Assembly: GCA_964633115.1 (NCBI GenBank)
Contig: CAZWEO010000016.1
Coordinates: forward strand, 1 to 64,000
Direction: 5' to 3'
Origin: B30-G6 sp964633115
GTDB taxonomy: Bacteria; Desulfobacterota; Desulfobacteria; Desulfobacterales; B30-G6
DNA: 64,000 nucleotides
A model generated the notes under the pieces. It ran no database searches. It was not told the DNA's origin and worked only from the letters and a program-made list of their open reading frames with translations. Every line of letters begins with the position of its first letter. Position 1 is the stretch's first letter. Shown one piece after another: positions 26,852 through 35,145 of the stretch. Position numbers and translations under genes: made by a program.

Positions 26852-26995
26852 TTAAAATGTGCGTTTCTTTTCATCCCTGCCGCTCAGAAACAGCCAAAAC
26901 AGGAGCATCCCCACCAGGATGCCGCCCATAAGGATATATGTCATGCTTTTCGAGTGCAGTAGAAAATCATGCAAAGTATAGAAAATATGTTCCAT
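26852..26995 (-). CDS. hmcD: HmcD, small membrane subunit of the Hmc complex
   Basis: A 47-residue protein, too short for most gene finders, read from the ATG at 26995 (AGAGG five bases before it; another ATG directly upstream at 26998). It starts MEHIFYTLHDFLLHSKSM, then has one transmembrane helix (ILMGGILVGMLLFWLFL) and a basic tail (SGRDEKKRTF). Position between hmcC and hmcE, length and layout fit HmcD of Desulfovibrio, whose role in the complex is structural and unclear. Confidence 0.85.
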   Translation of the reverse strand: MEHIFYTLHDFLLHSKSMTYILMGGILVGMLLFWLFLSGRDEKKRTF

Positions 26996-27034
26996 CATGC
27001 CTCTCTAATCCAGGTCTAATTCATAAACATTATT

Positions 27035-27077
27035 AAGCGACGCAGTCGCTTCCCATAACATCGCGCAGCGATGTTAT
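27035..27077. promoter_or_regulatory. Two tandem GCA-loop hairpins after hmcC
   Basis: AAGCGAC-GCA-GTCGCTT (27035-27051) and ATAACATCGC-GCA-GCGATGTTAT (27055-27077) are perfect inverted repeats with 7- and 10-bp stems and the same three-base loop. The second contains the hmcC stop codon. On the mRNA the loop reads UGC. They may set the relative amounts of hmcC and the downstream subunits. Confidence 0.6.
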
Positions 27078-28237
27078 TGATAGTCCGGATGCTCATACAA
27101 AATCGGCATGTGCGTACAAACAAATCGATAAACAACGATACCGACGGTGACCACGAATACGGATATGCCGATTTCCATCCAACTGGGGAAATAGCGATCG
27201 GCCGACGGCAGGTGCCAATTAAATGCAACCATAGATATGTTCAGACGATTGAGGACAACCCCCAGCACCGCAACAACGGAAGCCCAGCGGACCAAACGCA
27301 AGTTCTGCTCACGGGCCGCTATCGCGTACATAAACGCTGGCAGCGCCACAAATCCGACCAGTTCTACCAAAAACCACAACCCCCATCCGGTTGATAGGTA
27401 ATGCCAATTATTGTCCATGGCAATGCCCAAAAATTTGACACCCACGTACCCCATCATGACAAAGGCGGCCGCCTTGCCAAAACCCAGCGCGACCCCCTGA
27501 CTCTCCTTGATATGGGTTTCGTCCATTTTGCCATGCAAATATCGATGTGCCAATGAACCCTCGAAGATCACCATGGATAGACCTGCGAATACACTTGAAA
27601 CGAAAAAGAATACCGGCAGATACCCTGAATACCACAGTGGGTGTAACTTGGAGGGCGCAATCATAAATAATGCCCCCAGAGATGATTGGTGTAGTGTGGA
27701 TAGGATAACGCCGAATATGGTCAACACCAGGGTCAGGCGAACCACCAGGCTGCGGACCCGTTTCAGCCCCAGCCATTCCAGGGCTGCCGGGCTGTACTCG
27801 ATAAAGAGAACGGTTAAATATAGGAAAACGCATAAGCCCACTTCGTAGAGCAGCGAAGTCGTTCCCGGAGATAGAAAGATCGGGTAAGGCAGGCGCCAAG
27901 GCCGGCCTACATCATAATGCAGGGCCACGACAACCAGGGCATACCCTAAAAAGGCCGTCAAAATGGCCGGGCGCACAGCAGAGTGAAAGCGTTTTAATCC
28001 AAAAATATAACAGGCGGCCGAAGTGACATAACCGCCGGCTGCCAGGGACACACCACACAATAGATCAAATCCGATCCAGATACCCCAAGGGTTGTTATCA
28101 TCTAAATTGGTAACCGCCCCCAATCCACCTGTAAAGCGCAATACGGTGATGATGAGGCCGACCAGAATGATGACGCCGGCAATTACATTAAATGGCGTCA
28201 ACATCGATTTATTTTCATGCGCCGTCTCGTATGGCAT
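27074..28237 (-). CDS. hmcC: HmcC, NrfD-like integral membrane subunit
   Basis: A 387-residue polytopic protein with about ten transmembrane helices, of the NrfD/PsrC/DmsC-like family (LRFTGGLGAVTNLDDNNPWGIWIGFDLLCGV is typical of the HmcC/DsrP type N-terminus; the WGIWIGFD stretch is diagnostic). It probably handles quinone or transmembrane charge movement together with the HmcB ferredoxin. It starts at the very end of hmcB with an AGGAGG site inside hmcB, so the two are translationally coupled. Confidence 0.9.
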   Translation of the reverse strand: MPYETAHENKSMLTPFNVIAGVIILVGLIITVLRFTGGLGAVTNLDDNNPWGIWIGFDLLCGVSLAAGGYVTSAACYIFGLKRFHSAVRPAILTAFLGYALVVVALHYDVGRPWRLPYPIFLSPGTTSLLYEVGLCVFLYLTVLFIEYSPAALEWLGLKRVRSLVVRLTLVLTIFGVILSTLHQSSLGALFMIAPSKLHPLWYSGYLPVFFFVSSVFAGLSMVIFEGSLAHRYLHGKMDETHIKESQGVALGFGKAAAFVMMGYVGVKFLGIAMDNNWHYLSTGWGLWFLVELVGFVALPAFMYAIAAREQNLRLVRWASVVAVLGVVLNRLNISMVAFNWHLPSADRYFPSWMEIGISVFVVTVGIVVYRFVCTHMPILYEHPDYQ

Positions 28238-29332
28238 CTATTTTTCCTCCTCTGATGTTTCAGATCCCGCTGCTTGATCGTCCTTGCTTTCTTCGGCCGC
28301 TTGTTTGGCGGCCTCTTCCAAGGCTCTTTTCACTTCCAGGTTGATGGCGGCTTCTTTTTCCTTGGTCATGGCATCCTTCATTTCTGCCAGCTTGACCTTC
28401 ATTTCTTCATTGGCGTCGGCCACCGTACTGGCAATGGCGTCGATCCGTTCTTCATCGGCAATTTTATCTTTGCGTTTTGAAATGGCATAAATCCCGGTGA
28501 GAAGCACTGGCCACAGCGCTACTACCACAGGTACCGCTGCCAAAGGTCCTGCTGTATAGCTTGACGCAGCTAGATTGCCGAGATCCTCCCGCATGCCGAT
28601 CTTAGAAAACGGCAATCCGGATAGGTAAAGCCAGCTGGTGCCGCCCATCTCATATTCGCCGTAAATATGATCGATATACATATCAGGATACTTACTTATC
28701 CGCTGCCGCGCCAGCTTGATCATGTTCTCTCGGGGACCAAACGACAGCGCTTCCTTGGGGCAGGACGCTACGCAGCCGGGAAGCTCACCTTTCTCTATCA
28801 ATGGTTGACACATGGTGCATTTCATAACCCGTGGTTCTAATACTTCATCGTACTCGTACGTGGGAATATTAAACGGGCAAGCAATCATGCAGTAGCGGCA
28901 ACCCACACATAGAGATTCATCATAGACGACAGCACCAGTCTCGACTTTCCGCAGTGCCCGTACAAAACAGGCCGAGGCACATGCTGGTTCCAGGCAGTGG
29001 TTGCACTGGTTTTTAACGAAATACGGCTGTTTGCCACCATTTTTCGGAAATTGATTGACTACCGTGAAGGCATCCCAACGGGTGCGTCGCGGTGCGCTCA
29101 AAACCGTCAAATCGTTAAAGGGTTTTTCTGGTGCTGGCAGTTTGTTAACCTGGTTGCAGGCTTGCTCACATTTGCGGCACCCGATACATCGGGTCGTATC
29201 GTGCAGGAGTCCAAACGCACCCGGATAGCCGTCAAACTGTTTGTTCGAAGCTGCTTCGGCTGTCTTTGCGCCGGTCACGCCCACACCGGCGGCACTTAAC
29301 CAGCCCAGGAACTGTCTTCGGGATAGGCCCAT
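28238..29332 (-). CDS. hmcB: HmcB, periplasmic ferredoxin-like subunit (Tat substrate)
   Basis: A 364-residue Fe-S protein. The Tat signal SRRQFLGWLSAAGVG is at residues 4-18. The ferredoxin part (about 40-210) has four cluster motifs: CIGCRKCEQACN, CNHCLEPACASAC, CVGCRYCMIACPF and CTMCQPLIEKGELPGC. A membrane anchor (VPVVVALWPVLLTGIYAIS) lies at about 275-293 and an Ala/Glu/Lys-rich coiled tail follows (about 295-364). It should link the haems of HmcA to HmcC. A 249-base gap with a part of a family A repeat separates it from hmcA. AGGTG precedes the ATG. Confidence 0.92.
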   Translation of the reverse strand: MGLSRRQFLGWLSAAGVGVTGAKTAEAASNKQFDGYPGAFGLLHDTTRCIGCRKCEQACNQVNKLPAPEKPFNDLTVLSAPRRTRWDAFTVVNQFPKNGGKQPYFVKNQCNHCLEPACASACFVRALRKVETGAVVYDESLCVGCRYCMIACPFNIPTYEYDEVLEPRVMKCTMCQPLIEKGELPGCVASCPKEALSFGPRENMIKLARQRISKYPDMYIDHIYGEYEMGGTSWLYLSGLPFSKIGMREDLGNLAASSYTAGPLAAVPVVVALWPVLLTGIYAISKRKDKIADEERIDAIASTVADANEEMKVKLAEMKDAMTKEKEAAINLEVKRALEEAAKQAAEESKDDQAAGSETSEEEK

Positions 29333-29581
29333 AATTTCACCTCAACTGTGACGGTTTCGTAAAAAGCCCAACTTCTGCGTTGTGCAGCACGCACTTGAAT
29401 TTGAACACTTTACAAAACCGTCTGATTTCATCTTGTATGATTATATCCATAATAAATAGGTATCTGATTTATTTATTTCTTGGTTGAGTCCCCTTGGGTG
29501 GTATCCCAATGAGTCATATTTCAAACACTGTCTGCTTTTTGACCATTAGCAGCTAACAGCATATAGTCTACAGCCTCAGCG

Positions 29582-31198
29582 TTATCCTGCTTTGGGCTTA
29601 TGACATTTATTGCAATCCGTTGCCGCGGGCTCCTTGATTTCCATATTCTGATGACATTTCATGCATTGCCCGTGATAAGCACCCATCAGCCCGGGTCTGC
29701 CATCCTGCAGGTTTTTAAATGCCTCGCCATGACAGGAAGCACATTTTGGCGGTTTCAGCGATGCCGGACTATTGTGATGGCACCCCATGCACATAGTTGT
29801 GGGTTGATCGTGAAAGTGTTCGGCCATTCCATTTTTTGCAATACGTTCCTCGATACTCCTGAAAATTTGACGATGTGGAAAATTAGCGTCTTCATACTCC
29901 TTGGATAGAACTCCGATGATGACTTTTTCCGGGATATCCTCGTCTAAAATGGGTAAATTATCATTGGAATTGTCCTGAACGGTATTGGTGACCAATTCAG
30001 CTTTGGCGGTTGCGCCCATGGGCCATGGACCCAATTCAGAACGATCGATGCGGTGACACAGGCTACAGTTTTCCTCCACAAACGGTTTGACTGGCATGCT
30101 GGCATGACAGCCAGCACAATTCTTTTCTTTTTGAGCCGTTTTATGGCAACCGATGCAACTACGCGCGGAGTCGCCCGAATGCATGGCCAGGGCCAACTGC
30201 ACTTTGCCACCGTCCGGGAGGCCGGTTTCCGTGTGGCAGTCACCACATTTTTTCAAGGTTTCGTGGTGGCAGGAACGGCAGGTCTGATTGGTTGATTCAT
30301 GCACAGCGTGTTTAAATGGTACCGGATCCATTTGTTTGGCCGCCATTTCTGCATCTGCCGGGGTACCTGCCATCCAGCTGGCCAATAGCGCAAATTCCGG
30401 CTGATTGCGCTGCATACGTGGAACAGAGGTAAGCACCTCGATGGCCTGTTGAGCTTCGGCGCTGTGGCACCCGGCACATTCGACCGGCCCCGCCTTTTTC
30501 TGCAACACAGCCAAACCCTGGTGACAATTAACGCAGGCATCATGTGAGGCCGTATGAATGGCCGCACCTGTTTCTGTTTTCATTTCTCTATGGCAATAAC
30601 GACAGCTACCTTCTTCACCTTTGGCATAGACGGTTTTTTGTCGGGCGTTGTCGTAGATGTGATGGCAAGCACTACAGTTAGCTGTATCTTTTCTGGATTG
30701 GCGTTGAATCTGCTGCGAGGACTCGTGACGATAGTGAAGTGATTTGTCAAAAGGTATCGGCAGCCAAGAACTCATGAATTCGGGCTTGGTCTTATGGCAG
30801 GATCGACAATCCCCGGTTATGGGCCCTGAGGGCTTGCCTTCAGCTTCGGTTTTTTCATGACAGGCGATACAGTTTGCATGATAGAGGTCCATATCTGTCT
30901 CAGTGGAACCATCTTTGAGACGCGAATATTTGAAAACATAGCCTTGGTCTTTTTCCAAATGACAAGTGCTGCACTTTTTATCTTGGGGAACACGCTCGGT
31001 GTGAGCGTCATGCAGGAACTGTACAGCGGGCATTATCTCGCCCCCAGGTATCGATGGGAGGTCAATCATCAGGATATCCGGTCGATGGGCATCCGGATCT
31101 GTTTTGCTGTAGACACTTGCAATTACAAAAAACACGCCCACCAGAATGATTACTGGAACGATGCCTTGACGCCATCGAAAAGGTCGTCTGTTTGCCAT
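29582..31198 (-). CDS. hmcA: HmcA, 16-haem high-molecular-weight cytochrome c
   Basis: A 538-residue multihaem cytochrome. I count sixteen CxxCH motifs (CSTCH first at about residue 76, CNKCH last near residue 532), the number known for HmcA of Desulfovibrio. An N-terminal hydrophobic segment (IVPVIILVGVFFVIASVY, about 13-30) serves as signal or anchor, so the protein faces the periplasm. It accepts electrons from periplasmic hydrogenases or small cytochromes c3 and feeds the membrane subunits. It is the first gene of the operon; an AAGGAAGG site precedes the ATG. The C-terminal third has an unusual haem-poor insertion (about 390-470) between haems 12 and 13. Confidence 0.95.
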   Translation of the reverse strand: MANRRPFRWRQGIVPVIILVGVFFVIASVYSKTDPDAHRPDILMIDLPSIPGGEIMPAVQFLHDAHTERVPQDKKCSTCHLEKDQGYVFKYSRLKDGSTETDMDLYHANCIACHEKTEAEGKPSGPITGDCRSCHKTKPEFMSSWLPIPFDKSLHYRHESSQQIQRQSRKDTANCSACHHIYDNARQKTVYAKGEEGSCRYCHREMKTETGAAIHTASHDACVNCHQGLAVLQKKAGPVECAGCHSAEAQQAIEVLTSVPRMQRNQPEFALLASWMAGTPADAEMAAKQMDPVPFKHAVHESTNQTCRSCHHETLKKCGDCHTETGLPDGGKVQLALAMHSGDSARSCIGCHKTAQKEKNCAGCHASMPVKPFVEENCSLCHRIDRSELGPWPMGATAKAELVTNTVQDNSNDNLPILDEDIPEKVIIGVLSKEYEDANFPHRQIFRSIEERIAKNGMAEHFHDQPTTMCMGCHHNSPASLKPPKCASCHGEAFKNLQDGRPGLMGAYHGQCMKCHQNMEIKEPAATDCNKCHKPKAG

Positions 31199-31753
31199 AT
31201 TACCTTCCTTTATTAGAAACAGTTAGTTCTATTTTAGGGCAGTTCTCTTTTCTCAAAAACCTGGGTAAGAAACACATTTTGTGCTGATACATGTTTTTAA
31301 TGTGTCGTTTTAATAAAGCCGATCTTTTTCATAAATTTTCATGCATTCACGTGAAAAATAATTGGAGACATTTTGTGACAAAAACTGTTTTATGCTTGGT
31401 TGTGGGCGTTTGGGCATGAAAATTTATTTCCTATCATTATGATAGGACATATCCCTACCAATTTTATAGGATTTGTCAAGTTCAAATCGTTATTCATATG
31501 CATTTTAGCCAGTTGACCACCGAACATGCTAAAACTCCTTAAGGTGAGTTCGAACACCCTCGGTGATCTATGCATTTCGCATCACCTGAATCCCAGAAAT
31601 TTAGCTATAATATTTTGTCATATAACGTATTCTTATAATTAGGTTGACCTATAGGATCTTTTTATTTATTACCCCTGGAATTAGGTTGGATTAAGAAATC
31701 GCTTCAATATAATTTGAGTCAAAGAGGTTCCCAACTTTAGATTCGGGGATCGC
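31199..31753. promoter_or_regulatory. Intergenic region between hmcA and the mttB cluster
   Basis: No gene is supported in these 555 bases. It must hold the hmcA promoter (minus strand) and perhaps that of the mttB cluster (plus strand). A dyad CCTATCA-TTA-TGATAGG (31430-31446) and the palindrome TCACGTGA (about 31348-31355) are candidate operator sites, the latter closer to hmcA. The DNA is AT-rich; no confident -35/-10 pair was found. Confidence 0.35.
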
Positions 31754-32159
31754 ATGCCGAAAATAGTCATCACAGATGCAAAAATGAGAATGTTGCACAG
31801 TGTATGGCCGGAAGTGCAATCTTGGGGGACGCCCGTTGTGACAGAAAACGACGATGCCGATACCCTTTTACGGGCCGTTTCTGACGCTGATCTACTCATC
31901 ATCTGCTACGCCACAATCACCCGACGAATTATCCTATCTGCCACCAAGCTGAAGGCTATCTTAAAGTGGGGCGTTGGTGTCGATTCCATCGACCTGGCAG
32001 CTGCAAACGAGGTTGGATTGCCGGTATGTCATTGCCCGACCTATGGAACCAGCACCATAGCCGATCATGCTTTCGCACTTTTAATTGCGCTGGCACGAAA
32101 ATTAATCCCACTGGTTAATATGACCCGGCAAAAAGGCTGGATTCTGAAAACAGACGAAA
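31754..32159 (+). pseudogene. Truncated D-2-hydroxyacid dehydrogenase
   Basis: The first ~130 codons encode the start of a D-isomer-specific 2-hydroxyacid dehydrogenase: LKAILKWGVGVDSIDLAAAN, then CPTYGTSTIADHAFALLIAL. The NAD-binding Rossmann domain and catalytic Arg/Glu/His that should follow are absent; after GWILKTDERK the frame runs into the start of mttB and becomes meaningless (it stays open by chance to 32536). A deletion appears to have joined this gene to the mttB cluster. It is probably a non-functional remnant, though the promoter may drive the downstream genes. Confidence 0.75.
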
Positions 32160-32169
32160 GGAAATTGGT

Positions 32170-33621
32170 ATGCAGTTTGCAGAATTGCTTGATACAAATG
32201 CGGTACTGGAAATTCACTTGGCCTCGTTGGAAATTCTGGAACAGGTGGGAATCAAAGTCCAAAATGAAAAAGCCCGCCGTATTTTCGCCAAACACAACTG
32301 CCAGGTGGATGGCAGCAGCAACATCGTCAAGTTTCCCCACCAGGTGGTGGAGGAATACCGGCGTACCTTTCCCCCCACCTTTACCTTTAAAGGCAGAGAT
32401 CCTGATTCTGACCGGACCATACCTGCGGATCGTCCGGTCATTGTCACAGCTTCGTCGGCACCCAATATACTGGATCCGGTTACCGGCAAGGAAAGAAGAG
32501 CCACTTCGCATGATATGGCCAATATCGCCTTTTTAATCAATGAGCTTTCCGGGTACGATGTATTTTCCATATCGACCTTGGCAGATGATGCGCCGGCAGG
32601 CCAGTTCAGCCTATCGCGATTTTATCCGGCTTTAAAAAATTGCACCAAGCCGGTCCGCGGCAACACCCCCAATATGAAGGATCTGATGGATGTACTCGAA
32701 CTTGGATCCATTATTGCGGGCGGAAAAGAGGCCTATGACGAGCGCCCGCTGATTACGCACCACTGCTGCCCGGTCATTTAGCCTCTGACCATGGATGTCG
32801 ATTCCACTGAAAGCCTGATGTATCTCGTGGAAAACAATCTGCCGGTGTATGGCACCATTGTTCCTAATGCCGGCTTGACGGCTCCTATGTCGCTCATCGG
32901 CAGTTTGGCTTTGGGAAATGCCGAGTTTCTGGCCATGAGCGCCTTGAAGCAGATGATTCGCCCGGGCACACCCATGATTTACGCTACGCTATCCACCGTA
33001 GGTGATTTGCGTTCCGGCAGCTACACCCCGGGAGCCGTTGAAACCGGTTTAATGCACATGGCTCACTGCCAAATGGCCCGGTTTTACGGCGTTCCATCCG
33101 GCGGCTATATCGGATTGACCAACGCCCATCTCAATGACGCCCAGTCGGGTTATGAAACCGGTATGGGTACGACTGCGGCCGCCCTGTCCGGATCCGACAT
33201 GCTGAACATGGGCGGATTGCTCGACAGTCTCATGGCTTTTGATTTTGCCAAGGCCGTTATCGACAACGAGATCGGAATGATGTTGAAACGTTTTGTACAT
33301 GTACCGCGTGTCAATCCAGACCGTTTGGCTCTGGATGTGATATCACAGGTGGGACCGGGCGGTTCCTTTATGGAAACCGCGCATACGATGGCACACATGC
33401 GGGAAACCGCATTCCTTACGCGCATCGCTGACCGGGAAATGCGCAGTTCCTGGGAAGACGCAGGCCGGCCGGATATCCAATCTCGCGCCTTAAAACAGGT
33501 AAATTCGATATTAGGCCGGAAAAACTCGAATACGATTTCAAATGAAATCGACACCCAGATCCGGGATCGGTTTGCCGGTTTGGTTGCCGGAGAAGCGCGC
33601 TGGCCAATAAATCCATCGTAA
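32170..33621 (+). CDS. MttB-family corrinoid methyltransferase with in-frame UAG at an unusual site
   Basis: A member of the trimethylamine methyltransferase (MttB) superfamily, 483 codons if TAG at 32779-32781 (codon 204) is read through. Homology to the paralogue at 33667 is continuous on both sides. The UAG lies in CPVI-*-PLTMD, where the paralogue has DPISPLLHS, so it replaces a serine. At the place where true MttB has pyrrolysine this protein has leucine (GGYIGLTNAHLNDAQ, against GG-O-VDSKLPDAQ). It therefore belongs to the non-Pyl MttB type (such as glycine betaine methyltransferases) plus an extra UAG. Either Pyl is inserted at 204, or the gene is broken by a TCG-to-TAG change. A GAAAGGA site precedes the ATG at 32170. 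Confidence 0.75.
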
Positions 33622-33666
33622 CCAATTTATGAGGTAGAGAAGCTGCTTCAAAAAAAGGAGACCACC

Positions 33667-35145
33667 GTGACCATCAGAACTGTCCAACCAGGATTCAGTC
33701 AAACCGCCGGTATCGGATTGAAAATGTATTCGGATGACGAATTGCAAAGGGTCCATCTGGCCACATTGGATGTGCTTTGGCATGTGGGCGTTAAAGTCCA
33801 AAGCGAGGAGGCCATTCAAATTTTTGATGGGAGCGGATGTGCCGTAGATAACAAGTCCGGGCTGGTAAGAATTCCGGCTCACCTGGTCGAAGATGCCATC
33901 CGCTCATGCCCACCTACCTTCAGAGCCTGCGGCCGGGAGATTTCCAAGGATTTTGTATGTGAGCAGGACCGCGTGGGATTTGTCAATTTTGGTGAAGCAC
34001 CCCAGATGATCGATCCACACACGCGCCAATTGAGAAAATCAGAACGCAAAGATGTGGATCAAGCTACACGATTTCTGGATGCCCTTGATCAGATTGCTGT
34101 TTTTGAACGCCCCCTGACACCCAGCGATATGAACCAGCAAATCAGCTGCCTCTACAACATTAAATCCTATTATGAAAACTGTACCAAACATGGCTATATC
34201 GGCATCAACTCTGTCGAAAACCTGCAAACCTGCTATCAAATGGCCGTAGCCGTAGCCGGAAGCACAGAAAAATTTAGAGCAAGACCCAATTTTTCGACGA
34301 CCTGCGATCCGATTAGCCCCCTGCTGCATTCCCAAGAAGCCTGCGATATTATGATCGAATCTTGTCGCCTGGGAATCCCCCTGAAAATCAATGCCATGGG
34401 CCTGGCCGGTGGAACAACCTGTGTCAACTTGGCTGGTACCTTGGTCACCCATAATGCCGAGATTTTGAGCATGGTGGTATTGGGACAGCTGGTTCAAAGA
34501 GGCCATCCCATGGTCTATGGTACCTCGACCGGTATCATGGATTTAAAAACCGGCCTGGCCAGTATCGGTTGCCCCGAGTTGGGATTGTTTAGCGCAGCCA
34601 TCGCTAAATTAGCCCAATTCTATTCCATGCCCACCTGGGTTGCCGGTGGTTAGGTTGATAGCAAATTGCCTGATGCGCAAGCAGCCCACGAATTTACATT
34701 AACGGCCTTAATACCAGCGTTGGCAGGTGCCAACATGATCTACGGGGTCGGGATGCTTGACAGCGGGATGACCTGGGATTACGCCCAGGCCGTGATGCAA
34801 AACGAAATGGTCCGTATGATTGTGGCTACTGTCCAGGGAATCCCCCTAACAGATGAAGACATGTCTTTGGATGTTATTGCCGCAGTTGGACCCGGCGGGG
34901 AATACATCACCCACGAGCACACCTTGGAACATATGCAACGGCAATCGCGTGTTGATCTGTTTGACCGCAACACACGCGAAGTCTGGGAAGCCGGAGGTAA
35001 AAAGGATATCGTCGAGCTATCCTACGAAAAAGCCCTACATATATTGGAGACGCACACTCCTGAACCACTGTCCGAATCTGTCAAAAACTCGTTGAACCAG
35101 ATCTTTACAGAAGCGGAAGAGAGGCATCAAAGGAGCATGAAATGA
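33667..35145 (+). CDS. mttB: Pyrrolysine-containing MttB (trimethylamine-type methyltransferase)
   Basis: A 492-residue methyltransferase that transfers a methyl group from a quaternary or tertiary amine to a corrinoid protein. TAG at 34651-34653 (codon 329) falls exactly in the catalytic context VAGG-O-VDSKLPDAQ, where MttB carries pyrrolysine (about residue 334 in Methanosarcina). The frame continues with full MttB homology to the TGA at 35143. Substrate may be trimethylamine or, given the surroundings, another N-methylated amine. No cognate corrinoid protein (MttC), activase (RamA) or pyl genes are in the window; they must be elsewhere. The stop overlaps the next ATG (ATGA), so the flavoprotein is coupled to it. 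Confidence 0.9.

Noticed and set aside
31754..32536. Full 260-residue dehydrogenase
   Set aside because: Only the first ~130 residues resemble the family; the rest is the mttB start in another frame.
32791..33621. Separate gene starting at ATG 32791
   Set aside because: There is no ribosome binding site and the sequence is the direct continuation of the MttB homology across the UAG at 32779.
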